From: JAJYVT01 sp035534455
GTDB lineage: Bacteria > Actinomycetota > Acidimicrobiia > Acidimicrobiales > RAAP-2
Assembly (NCBI GenBank): GCA_035534455.1
Contig: DATLRV010000036.1
Span: 1-47,622 of the forward strand
DNA length: 47,622 nt
Direction: 5' to 3'
A program made the translations under genes and the position numbers. Within the stretch, counting starts at the first letter, position 1. Each line of letters starts with the position of its first letter. The notes under the pieces are model-generated. The model was not told the origin of the DNA. It saw nothing but the letters and a program-made list of their open reading frames with translations, and did not search any database. Shown one piece after another: positions 39,565 through 47,622 of the stretch.

Positions 39565-40916
39565 CGCCTCCCCGCTCGGGAGTCGTGTCTCCGGAAGAGC
39601 GTGATGCGGTCCTCGCCGACCCGCTCGCGCAGCTCCGGGTCGTCGATGCCCAGCCCCTCGTGGGGTGCGAGGCACAGGACGCCGATCTTCCCCTCGTGCA
39701 GGTTGTGGTGCACCTGGTAGGCGGCCTCCCCCACGTCGGTCAGCCCGAAGACGGCCGAGAGGGGCGGCAGGACCTTGCCGTCGCAGACCTGCCGGTTGGC
39801 GTCCCACGCCTCGCGGTAGTTGGCGAAGTGGGAGCCCTTGATCGTCTTCAACCGCATCCAGAGGTGGCGGTTGTCGTACTCGACCATGTAGCCCGACGTC
39901 GCGGCGCACGTGACGATGGTGCCGGCGCGCTTGCACACGAAGACCGACGCCCCCATCGTCTGGCGGCCAGGGTGCTCGAAGACGATGTCGGGGTCCTCGC
40001 CGACGAGCGCGCGGATGTCCTTGCCGAGCCGGCGCCACTCGGACTCGTCCTGGGTGTGCTCGTCCTTCCAGAAGCGGTACCCGGCCGCGCTGCGGTCGAT
40101 GACCGCTTCGACCCCGAGGTCGTGCAGCGTCTCGACCTTCTCAGGGGAGGACACGACCCCGATCGGGATGCCGCCGGCGTTCAGCACGTACTGGACGGCG
40201 AAGCTCCCGAGGCCACCCGTCGCCCCCCACACGAGCACCCGGTCGCCCTGCGTGACGGGTGCGCCGTTGCGGGAGACGAGCATCCGGTAGGCGGTCGAGT
40301 TGCACAACGCGTTGACGGCCGCCTCCTCCCACGAGAGATGGGCGGGCTTGGGCATGAGCTGGTTCGCCTTCACCACGGTCACGTCGGCGAGGCCGCCGAA
40401 GTTGGTCTCGAATCCCCAGATGCGCTGGTTGAGCGCGAGCATCGAGTCGTCGTGCCCCGTGGGGTCCTGGTCGTCGACGTAGTTGCAGTGGATCGTGACC
40501 CGGTCGCCGGGCTTCCAGTTGCGCACGAGGGAACCCGTGCGGAGCACGACCCCCGAGGCGTCGGAGCCGACGACGTGGTAGTCGAGCGCGTGACGTGCCC
40601 CCCAGACGCTCTCCTTTCCCAGCCGGTCGAGGAAACCGAAGGTCGGCAGGGGCTCGAAGATCGACGTCCACACGGTGTTGAAGTTCACCGCGGAGGCCAT
40701 GACGGCCACGTAGGCCTCGTCGGGGGCGAGCTCGGGCAGGGGGACCTCGCCCACGTGGAGCGACTTGCGGGGGTCCTTGTCGGAGGAGTCGAGCCCCTCG
40801 AACAGCGCGATCTCGTCCCGGCGGACGAACGCGGCCCGGAACGAGCCGGGAAGGGGGATCGCGGCCAGCTCGTCGCCCGTCGCGCCCTCGACCGCCGCCT
40901 GGAGGATCCCGCTCAT
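39561..40916 (-). CDS. ccr: Crotonyl-CoA carboxylase/reductase
   Basis: The 451-residue enzyme of the medium-chain dehydrogenase superfamily reduces crotonyl-CoA with NADPH and fixes CO2, giving (2S)-ethylmalonyl-CoA, the key step of the ethylmalonyl-CoA pathway. The NADPH loop is VLVWGATGGLGSFAVQY. The four residues that hold CO2 in the well-studied actinobacterial enzyme (Asn, Phe, Glu, His) appear here as Asn80 in NFNTVWTS, Phe169-Glu170 in IWGFETNFGG and His363 in GSHFANYREA, so carboxylation should be intact. It is first in a ccr-mce-pccB gene string and divergent from the thiolase gene. Confidence 0.96.
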   Translation of the reverse strand: MSGILQAAVEGATGDELAAIPLPGSFRAAFVRRDEIALFEGLDSSDKDPRKSLHVGEVPLPELAPDEAYVAVMASAVNFNTVWTSIFEPLPTFGFLDRLGKESVWGARHALDYHVVGSDASGVVLRTGSLVRNWKPGDRVTIHCNYVDDQDPTGHDDSMLALNQRIWGFETNFGGLADVTVVKANQLMPKPAHLSWEEAAVNALCNSTAYRMLVSRNGAPVTQGDRVLVWGATGGLGSFAVQYVLNAGGIPIGVVSSPEKVETLHDLGVEAVIDRSAAGYRFWKDEHTQDESEWRRLGKDIRALVGEDPDIVFEHPGRQTMGASVFVCKRAGTIVTCAATSGYMVEYDNRHLWMRLKTIKGSHFANYREAWDANRQVCDGKVLPPLSAVFGLTDVGEAAYQVHHNLHEGKIGVLCLAPHEGLGIDDPELRERVGEDRITLFRRHDSRAGRR

Positions 40917-40923
40917 TTTCGCG

Positions 40924-40929
40924 ACGTTA
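40924..40929 (-). promoter_or_regulatory. -10 box of a predicted leaderless promoter (ccr)
   Basis: TAACGT on the minus strand ends seven bases before the ATG at 40916. Its -35 region would lie beside the shared palindrome at 40951-40960. Confidence 0.5.
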
Positions 40930-40939
40930 GTTGAGCCCG

Positions 40940-40945
40940 TAGAAT
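40940..40945 (+). promoter_or_regulatory. Possible -10 box for the thiolase gene
   Basis: TAGAAT lies about 80 bases before the ATG at 41025. The expected -35 position is poor. The shared palindrome would cover the start site. Confidence 0.4.
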
Positions 40946-40948
40946 GGG

Positions 40949-40962
40949 TGACCGGCCGGTAA
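40949..40962. promoter_or_regulatory. Palindrome ACCGGCCGGT between ccr and thiolase, candidate shared operator
   Basis: The core ACCGGCCGGT (40951-40960) is a perfect 10-bp palindrome. Read on the minus strand, TTACCGGCCGGT matches 12 of 12 bases of the site ahead of hbd. It lies where it could control both divergent genes. Confidence 0.6.
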
Positions 40963-41024
40963 TCCCGGCTTCATTCCCTGTTTCCACCGACGAGGAACAC
41001 GCCGGTGCGCACCGGAGGTCATCC

Positions 41025-42209
41025 ATGCCCGGATCCGTCATCGTCGCAGGCGCTCGGACCCCGATCGGGAAGCTGTCGGGCGCCTTCTCCTCGTTCAGCG
41101 CGATGCAGCTCGGTGGCTTCGCCATCGCGGCGGCGCTCGAGCGGGCCGGCCTGCGACCCGACCAGGTCGACTACGTCCTGATGGGCCAGGTCCTCCAAGC
41201 GGGGCAGGGCCAGATCACCGCCCGCCAGGCGGCGGTCCACGCGGGCATCCCGATGACGGTCCCCGCGACGACGGTCAACAAGGTGTGCCTGTCCGGGCTC
41301 AACGTCATCTACCTCGCGGACCAGATGGTGCGGGCGGGGGACGCCGACGTCGTCGTGGCGGGCGGCATGGAGTCGATGACCCGTGCGCCGCACCTCCTCG
41401 CCGGGGCACGTGAGGGCCTCCGGCTCGGCGACGCCACGCTCGTCGACTCGATGCTGCACGACGGGCTCACCTGCGCGTTCGACGAGTGCGCGATGGGGCT
41501 TGCCACCGAGCGCTACAACGAGCGGACCGGCATCACCCGCGAGCGCCAGGATGCCTTCGCGGCCGCGTCCCACGAGAAGGCCGCGGCGGCCGCAAAGGAG
41601 GGCCGGTTCGCCGAGGAGATCGTCCCCGTCCAGGTCCCCCAGCGAAAGGGCGACCCTCTCGTGGTCGACACCGACGAGGGGGTCAGGCCGGGCACGACCG
41701 CCGAGTCGCTCTCGTCGCTGCGCCCCGCGTTCGACAAGGCCGGGACCATCACCGCCGGCAACGCGTCCCAGATCTCCGACGGGGGCTCTGCGGTGGTCGT
41801 CGTGTCCGCGGCGAAGGCCGAGGAGCTCGGTGTGACGCCCCTGGGCGAGCTGGTCTCCTACGGGCAGGTGGCGGGACCGGACCCCTCGCTCCTCCACCAG
41901 CCCTCCCGGGCGATCGCCCGGGCCCTCGCCAAGGCGTCGCTCGACGTCGGGGCCGTCGACCTCTTCGAGATCAACGAGGCGTTCGCCGCGGTCGGGCTGG
42001 TCTCCGCCGACGTGCTCGGCATTCCCGAGGAGAAGCTGAACGTGAACGGCGGCGCCATCGCCCTCGGCCACCCGATCGGGATGTCGGGCAACCGGCTCGC
42101 GCTGAGCGCGCTGTGCGAGCTGCGCCGCCGGGGCGGCGGGATCGCCGCCGTCGGGTTGTGCGGGGGCGGGGGGCAGGGCGACGCAGCCGTGCTCCGGTCG
42201 CGTTCCTGA
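41025..42209 (+). CDS. Acetyl-CoA acetyltransferase (thiolase)
   Basis: A 394-residue biosynthetic-type thiolase that joins two acetyl-CoA into acetoacetyl-CoA. The nucleophile is Cys88 in TVNKVCLSGLN. The C-terminal active-site motifs are NEAFAAV, NGGAIALGHPIG (His) and GLCGGGGQGDAAV (second Cys). ATG at 41025 is preceded by GGAGG seven bases upstream, one of few genes here with both a leader and a strong ribosome binding site. It diverges from ccr and starts the route to the Ccr substrate. It could equally serve polyhydroxybutyrate synthesis, but no pha genes are nearby. Confidence 0.94.
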   Translation: MPGSVIVAGARTPIGKLSGAFSSFSAMQLGGFAIAAALERAGLRPDQVDYVLMGQVLQAGQGQITARQAAVHAGIPMTVPATTVNKVCLSGLNVIYLADQMVRAGDADVVVAGGMESMTRAPHLLAGAREGLRLGDATLVDSMLHDGLTCAFDECAMGLATERYNERTGITRERQDAFAAASHEKAAAAAKEGRFAEEIVPVQVPQRKGDPLVVDTDEGVRPGTTAESLSSLRPAFDKAGTITAGNASQISDGGSAVVVVSAAKAEELGVTPLGELVSYGQVAGPDPSLLHQPSRAIARALAKASLDVGAVDLFEINEAFAAVGLVSADVLGIPEEKLNVNGGAIALGHPIGMSGNRLALSALCELRRRGGGIAAVGLCGGGGQGDAAVLRSRS

Positions 42210-42210
42210 G

Positions 42211-42232
42211 CCGGCAGCCGGCAGCCGGCATC
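42211..42232. repeat. Three GCCGGCA tandem repeats between thiolase and guaA
   Basis: The 7-bp unit repeats three times directly after the thiolase stop codon. Each contains the self-complementary GCCGGC, so the stretch could pair and weaken read-through. No T run follows. Confidence 0.6.
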
Positions 42233-42261
42233 GGTGCCGCGTCCGGGTCGGGCGGGCGTGT

Positions 42262-42267
42262 GATACT
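42262..42267 (+). promoter_or_regulatory. -10 box of a predicted leaderless promoter (guaA)
   Basis: GATACT ends six bases before the ATG at 42274. Confidence 0.5.
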
Positions 42268-42273
42268 CCGCGG

Positions 42274-43867
<1,594 letters not shown>

Positions 43868-43884
43868 GCGGGAGCCGGCCTGAC

Positions 43885-44457
43885 TCAGCGGTCGTAGGGC
43901 GGCCTGGCGAAGCCGGCGAGGCTCGCCGACCCGTACGAGAGGTCGCGCCAGCGCGCGACGCCCGGCCGCAACAGCGCCACCGCGCAGGTCGGGTAGGACG
44001 CGAGGGCCGCCTGCCGGGCGCCGTCGGCCTCGTCGGCACCCTCAGCGCCCGGCGCGAGGAGCTCGAGCGCGAGCGAGTGGGTCGTCGGGTTGTGCCCGAC
44101 GACCATCACCGAACGGACCGAGTCGTCGAGCTCGCGCAGCTCGTCGAGGACGTCTGTGGGCGAGCCGTAGTAGAGCCGCCGGCGGCGGTCCACCGGCACG
44201 CCGAGCGCGTCGGCGACCTTCTCGGCGGTCTCGGTGGTGCGCGCCGCGGTCGACGCCAGCACGAGCTCGGGCACCTCCGCCGCGCCGAACCCGAGGTCGC
44301 CCGCGCGGAGCCGGAGCCCGAGCGCTGCGGCGTCCCGCCTCCCCCTCGGCGCGAGCGGGCGCTCGTGGTCGGTCCCGCCCGGCGGCGGGTCGGTCGCGGC
44401 CTTGGCGTGACGGAGCAGCCACACGACGAGGTCCTCGATGCGGCCGCCCGAGGTCAC
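43885..44457 (-). CDS. SixA-like histidine phosphatase
   Basis: A 190-residue histidine phosphatase superfamily protein of the SixA type. The catalytic RHxK is WLLRHAKA (His17), followed by ERPLAPRGRRDAAALG and an Arg-rich LASTAARTTETAE; the second catalytic His is in VMVVGHNPTTHSLAL. In E. coli SixA dephosphorylates phosphohistidine proteins; the partner here is unknown. The GTG start overlaps the recR stop (GTGA), so it is made with RecR and DnaX. A C-terminal stretch of about 40 residues is less conserved. Confidence 0.87.
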   Translation of the reverse strand: MTSGGRIEDLVVWLLRHAKAATDPPPGGTDHERPLAPRGRRDAAALGLRLRAGDLGFGAAEVPELVLASTAARTTETAEKVADALGVPVDRRRRLYYGSPTDVLDELRELDDSVRSVMVVGHNPTTHSLALELLAPGAEGADEADGARQAALASYPTCAVALLRPGVARWRDLSYGSASLAGFARPPYDR

Positions 44458-45056
44458 GGGACGACGGCGCGGCGGCCCTCGATCGCCCGCCCGAGCGTGA
44501 GCTCGTCGGCGTACTCGAGGTCACCCCCGACGGGCAGGCCGCTCGCGATCCTGGTGACCGTGATCTCGAGCGGGGCGAGCAGCCGGGCGAGGTACATGGC
44601 CGTCGCCTCTCCCTCGAGGTTCGGGTTCGTGCACAGGATCGCCTCGGTGATCGCTTCGGCGTCGATGCGCCCGAGCAGCTCGCGCACGCGCAACTGGTCC
44701 GGCCCGATCCCCTCGAGCGGGTTCAGCGCGCCGTGGAGCACGTGGTAGCGGCCGCGGAACTGGCGCGTCCGCTCGACCGCCACGATGTCGCGGGGGTCCT
44801 CGACGACGCACACCACGTGCGGGTCGCGGCGTGTGTCCGCACAGACGTCGCAGAGGTTGCCGGACTCCGCCACGTTGAAGCAGCGCTCGCACAGCGTCGT
44901 GCGCTCCTTCACCGCGACGATGGCGTCGGCGAGCCGGCGGGCGTCCTCGCCGGGGACCTTGAGCAACCAGAACGCTATCCGTTGCGCCGACTTGGGGCCG
45001 ACACCCGGCAGCCTGCCGAGCTCGTCGATGAGTGCCCTGAGCGAACCGGTGTACAT
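44454..45056 (-). CDS. recR: Recombination mediator RecR
   Basis: The 200-residue RecR acts with RecF and RecO to load RecA at gaps. It has the N-terminal helix-hairpin-helix (IDELGRLPGVGPKSAQRIAF), a zinc finger with Cys56, Cys59, Cys69 and Cys72, a Toprim domain starting VVCVVEDPRDIVAVE, and the C-terminal Walker-like segment near TRIASGLPVGGDLEYAD. ATG at 45056 lies four bases after the dnaX stop. The ybaB gene that usually separates dnaX from recR is absent. Confidence 0.96.
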   Translation of the reverse strand: MYTGSLRALIDELGRLPGVGPKSAQRIAFWLLKVPGEDARRLADAIVAVKERTTLCERCFNVAESGNLCDVCADTRRDPHVVCVVEDPRDIVAVERTRQFRGRYHVLHGALNPLEGIGPDQLRVRELLGRIDAEAITEAILCTNPNLEGEATAMYLARLLAPLEITVTRIASGLPVGGDLEYADELTLGRAIEGRRAVVP

Positions 45057-45060
45057 CCGC

Positions 45061-47250
45061 TCAGACCTCTTCGGCGCCGGGGAACGCCTCGAGCAGGCGC
45101 GCCTCCGCGACGGACTCGCGGGTGCCCGAGGGTTGGTCGGGGTCGACTTCGTCGTCGGGATGGAGCATCGCCTCGTGCCCCGCGTCGTCCGGTCCGGACT
45201 GACCCGCCGCCGCGCCGCCGGCCACGTCGTCGACGGTGAGCTCGAGGGTGACCGGCGCGCCGAAGTGCGCACCGATCGCCTGCTCCACGAGTCGGCGCAC
45301 GTCCTCACAGCGCTCGCGATGTGCCGCGTTGGGCAGCGCGAACGTCGCGGTGCCCCCGTCGACCGCGACGAACCTTCCCGCGCTGAACAGCGCCTTCGCC
45401 CGGGCAGGCAGGGCGCGAAGGATGTGGTCGCCCCAGGCCTCCACCATGCGGTCCCGGTCGGGCGCCGGCGCGACGGCGGCGCTCGGGGCATCGGCGGAGC
45501 TCGGGTTGTCGGCGGCGCTCGGGGCATCGGCGGAGCTCGGGTTGTCGGCGGCGCTCGGGGCGTCGGCGGCGGAGCTCGGGTTGTCGGCGGCGCTCGGGAC
45601 GTCGGCGGCGGAGCTCGGGTTGTCGGCGGCGCTCGGGGCGTCGGCGGCGGAGCTCGGGTTGTCGGCGGCGCTCGGGGCGTCGGCGGCGGCGACGGGGCTG
45701 GTGGTGGCAGCCTCGTCGCCGCCCGATCCACGCTCGCCGGCGAGACGGCGGGGGGCAGGGGTCACCGGCTGAGCCGGCGCGGTCGTCGGCCCCGCGGCTC
45801 CGGCTTTCGCCCGTTGCCGGCGCAGCGCGCCGAGGCTCGGGCGATCTTCGACGGCGACGGCAGGCTCCGGAGGCTGGCGATCCGAGGGAGCCGCCGCCGC
45901 GCCCGGGGCGCGGGCCGACCTGGCCGGAGCACGGGTGCCCGCGTCGTCGGTCGCGTCGTCGGAGGCCGCGTCGGTCGCGTCGTCGGAGGCGTCGTCGGAG
46001 GCGTCGTCGGACGGGGGTGCGGCTGCTGGGCGCGGGTGCTCCGCGCGTGCTGACGGTGCGCTCTGGGCCGCGCCGCGGACCGCGGCGAGCGCCCCTCCCG
46101 ACACCGCCTGCTCGAGGTGGGCGACCCGGTCGAGCAGCGCGGCCGTCGAGTCGTCCAGCTCGGGGCGGGCCAACCGCACGAGCGTCACTTCGAGGACGGC
46201 CCGCGGGTCCGGGGCGTCGCGCATGTCGACCTGGGCACGTCCCACCGTCTCGATCGCTCGGACCACCCTGGCGAGGCCGAGCCGGCCCGCCTGCTCCGCG
46301 AGGCGCTCGCGCTCGCTCCCGGCTGCCGCGCAGAGTTCGGGGGCGATCGCGACGAGGAACGCTTGGCGCAGGTCGTCGACGAGCTCGGTCGCGATCTGCT
46401 GCGGTCCCCATCCCGCCTCGTGGAGAGCGGCCACCTCGACGAGGGCCCGGCGCGCGTCCTCCGACGCCATCGCCTCGGTGAGCGCGAGCACACTCGGTCG
46501 GAGCGCGTCGGCCGACCCGGACGCCACCACCTGGTCGAGCGCGGAAAGGGCATCGCGCGCCGACCCCCGGCCCTTCCGCACGGCGACGGCGATGTCGTCA
46601 CCCGCGAGATCGAGCCCGGCGGCTGCACTCACGTCCTGGAGCAGGCCCTCCAGCGTGTCGGCGCCGATCAGGCCGAACTCGAGGTGCTGGGTCCGGCTGC
46701 GGATCGTCGCGGGGACCTTCTGGGGATCGGTCGTCGCCAGCACGAACACAACGTGGCCGGGTGGCTCCTCGAGCGTCTTCAGCAGCGCGTTGGCCGCGGC
46801 GTTCGAGAGCATGTGGACCTCGTCGACGATGTACACCTTCCAGCGGCCGGGCGTCGCCAGCGCCGCGTGCGCGATCAGCTCGCGCATGGCGTCGACGCCG
46901 TTGTTGGAAGCCGCGTCGAGCTCGTGCACGTCGAACGAGCTCCCCCGGGCGATCTCCACGCACGACGCGCAGACGCCGCAGGGTTCGCCGTCGGCGGGCA
47001 CTGCGCAGTTCAGCGCGCGGGCGAGGATGCGGGCGGTCGACGTCTTCCCGGTCCCTCTCGGCCCGCTGAAGAGGTAGGCGTGCGCGACGCGGCCATCGCG
47101 GACCGCGCCCTGAAGCGCCCGCACGACGTGCGGCTGACCACGCAGCTCGGCGAACTTGCCCGGGCGGAAGCGCCGGTAGAGGGAGACGAAGTCGGCGCCC
47201 TCGTCTGCGCGTGCGGCGTGCACTGGGGTGTCCGCGGTCGGCTGAGCCAC
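45061..47250 (-). CDS. dnaX: DNA polymerase III gamma/tau subunit
   Basis: The 729-residue clamp-loader ATPase. The AAA+ part has SLYRRFRPGKFAELRGQ, Walker A GPRGTGKT (63-70), zinc cysteines 82, 91, 94 and 97, and Walker B VDEVHML. After about residue 365 comes a long linker: first an Asp-rich segment (SDDASDDATD type), then five copies of a 12-13 residue Ala/Asp/Pro/Ser/Asn unit, then a conserved C-terminal domain with WGDHILRALPARAKALFS. GTG at 47250 is chosen because a -10-like box sits eight bases upstream and homology begins soon after. It follows the SRP RNA gene and leads into recR. Confidence 0.95.
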   Translation of the reverse strand: MAQPTADTPVHAARADEGADFVSLYRRFRPGKFAELRGQPHVVRALQGAVRDGRVAHAYLFSGPRGTGKTSTARILARALNCAVPADGEPCGVCASCVEIARGSSFDVHELDAASNNGVDAMRELIAHAALATPGRWKVYIVDEVHMLSNAAANALLKTLEEPPGHVVFVLATTDPQKVPATIRSRTQHLEFGLIGADTLEGLLQDVSAAAGLDLAGDDIAVAVRKGRGSARDALSALDQVVASGSADALRPSVLALTEAMASEDARRALVEVAALHEAGWGPQQIATELVDDLRQAFLVAIAPELCAAAGSERERLAEQAGRLGLARVVRAIETVGRAQVDMRDAPDPRAVLEVTLVRLARPELDDSTAALLDRVAHLEQAVSGGALAAVRGAAQSAPSARAEHPRPAAAPPSDDASDDASDDATDAASDDATDDAGTRAPARSARAPGAAAAPSDRQPPEPAVAVEDRPSLGALRRQRAKAGAAGPTTAPAQPVTPAPRRLAGERGSGGDEAATTSPVAAADAPSAADNPSSAADAPSAADNPSSAADVPSAADNPSSAADAPSAADNPSSADAPSAADNPSSADAPSAAVAPAPDRDRMVEAWGDHILRALPARAKALFSAGRFVAVDGGTATFALPNAAHRERCEDVRRLVEQAIGAHFGAPVTLELTVDDVAGGAAAGQSGPDDAGHEAMLHPDDEVDPDQPSGTRESVAEARLLEAFPGAEEV
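45479..45695. repeat. 36/39-bp tandem repeat in the dnaX linker
   Basis: Two 36-bp units (45479-45514 and 45515-45550) are followed by three 39-bp units (45551-45589, 45590-45628 and 45629-45667) and a partial one. The two 36-bp copies are identical; the 39-bp copies differ by one base. All are in frame and encode ADAPSAADNPSS-like units. Confidence 0.95.
45946..46015. repeat. Short repeats encoding an Asp/Ala/Ser stretch in dnaX
   Basis: GTCGTCGGAGGC-like units of 12 bp recur about five or six times and encode SDDA and TDDA. This is a second low-complexity segment in the DnaX linker, independent of the 36/39-bp array. Confidence 0.7.
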
Positions 47251-47258
47251 GATCGGCG

Positions 47259-47264
47259 AGCCTA
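47259..47264 (-). promoter_or_regulatory. -10 box of a predicted leaderless promoter (dnaX)
   Basis: TAGGCT on the minus strand ends eight bases before the GTG at 47250. Confidence 0.45.
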
Positions 47265-47289
47265 CCGGTGGGGTCGGACACCGGATGGG

Positions 47290-47307
47290 CCGAGCGCCGG
47301 CGCTCGG
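47290..47307 (-). terminator. 18-bp perfect palindrome at the SRP RNA 3' end
   Basis: CCGAGCGCCGGCGCTCGG is fully self-complementary and overlaps the last bases of the SRP RNA. It would form a strong hairpin but lacks a T run, so it may act as a GC-type terminator or a processing guard between the RNA and dnaX. Confidence 0.45.
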
Positions 47308-47417
47308 TGCGATGGCCAGGTTGGCTACGGCACACGGTCTCACCCGCTGAGAGCTGCTGCCTTCCGACCCTGACTCGGTTCACGAGCGACCGTTGCGCAG
47401 GACCCGGCCACCGCACC
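47306..47417 (-). ncRNA. ffs: Signal recognition particle RNA (small bacterial type)
   Basis: A roughly 112-base RNA. Its ends form a 16-bp stem: GGTGCGGTGGCCGGGT pairs with ACCTGGCCATCGCACC, with only G-U exceptions. The apical part holds the conserved SRP domain: GAACCGAGTCAGGGTC, the GGAA tetraloop, then GGCAGCAGC and TCTCAGCGGG. This RNA binds Ffh and delivers nascent membrane proteins to the translocon. Its place directly upstream of dnaX on the same strand is a known actinobacterial arrangement. Exact ends are inferred from base pairing. Confidence 0.9.
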
Positions 47418-47462
47418 CAACGCCGGCGCGCCGACGTGGTCCAGCCAGGCTACCGCCTCGAG

Positions 47463-47483
47463 GCGCCCCCCGGCTCGGGGCGC
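47463..47483. terminator. GC hairpin upstream of the SRP RNA
   Basis: GCGCCCC and GGGGCGC pair around a short loop, between the possible partial gene at the right edge and the SRP RNA. It could end the upstream transcript; there is no T run. Confidence 0.35.
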
Positions 47484-47526
47484 GAGTTGACTCACCAAGA
47501 ACCTCCGCGTAGATCGCTACGTTGCC

Positions 47527-47622
47527 TCACCTGGAAACCTCCGCCTCGCTGAGGTCCACCACCATCGGCTCTCCAGCGGTTACGCCCCGGCGATGGAGCT
47601 TTCGATGGGTGAGCGCAAGGCC
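47527..47622 (-). CDS. Possible 3' end of an unidentified gene (runs off the right edge)
   Basis: The minus-strand frame entering from the right edge is open for 31 codons and ends in TGA at 47527. The end reads TAGEPMVVDLSEAEVSR, which looks protein-like, but third-position GC is lower than in neighbouring genes and no family is recognised. It may be a chance frame. Confidence 0.3.
   Translation of the reverse strand, partial: GLALTHRKLHRRGVTAGEPMVVDLSEAEVSR

Noticed and set aside
45479..45695. CRISPR array in dnaX
   Set aside because: The units are directly adjacent with no unique spacers, are in frame, and encode part of DnaX.

Overview
The window looks like chromosome from a high-GC actinobacterium, possibly Acidimicrobiia or a relative. 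The grounds are the very high GC, frequent GTG starts, -10-like hexamers set just upstream of start codons (leaderless-type genes), an ethylmalonyl-CoA pathway cluster, and a small SRP RNA directly upstream of dnaX. The class assignment is an inference. No plasmid, phage, insertion sequence or CRISPR signal was found; the genes are core metabolism and information processing.

Layout. (1) 1-10471, minus strand: a classic translation/transcription block read right to left: tRNA-Thr, tRNA-Met, rpmG, tRNA-Trp, secE, nusG, rplK, rplA, a probable L10 leader, rplJ, rplL, a 487-bp control region with two good promoters, rpoB, and the 5' part of rpoC. (2) 10551-16745: a GNAT acetyltransferase, a GT-C polyprenyl-phosphate-dependent mannosyltransferase, an exported SGNH hydrolase, a short 39-bp repeat, tRNA-Tyr, a YajQ protein, a GtrA membrane protein and TesB. 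(3) 16755-27978, minus: addB-addA recombination nuclease, a UDP-sulfoquinovose synthase (sulfolipid head group), a membrane-anchored TIG-domain protein, and citrate synthase. (4) 28028-34179: PhoU-like protein, lysC-asd, two tandem cyclophilins, an SGNH lipoprotein and an S51-fold protein lacking its nucleophile. (5) 34278-42209: ethylmalonyl-CoA pathway cluster: 3-hydroxybutyryl-CoA dehydrogenase and ethylmalonyl-CoA mutase (plus); crotonyl-CoA carboxylase/reductase, epimerase, acyl-CoA carboxylase beta and a small epsilon-like protein (minus); thiolase (plus). (6) 42274-47622: guaA, SixA-like phosphatase, recR, dnaX, SRP RNA.

How they work together. The thiolase, dehydrogenase, Ccr, Ecm, epimerase and carboxylase can carry acetyl-CoA through acetoacetyl-, 3-hydroxybutyryl-, crotonyl- and ethylmalonyl-CoA and handle the propionyl/methylmalonyl branch. 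The cluster is incomplete: no crotonase, methylsuccinyl-CoA dehydrogenase, mesaconyl-CoA hydratase or lyase is seen here. Two promoter regions of this cluster share a 12-bp core containing the palindrome ACCGGCCGGT, suggesting one unknown regulator.

Two window-wide patterns stand out. At least ten genes have a TAnnnT-like hexamer 5-8 nt before the start codon. Several conserved genes (rplJ, addA, addB, dnaX, the TIG protein) carry in-frame tandem repeats, with a related short repeat in the rpoB leader.
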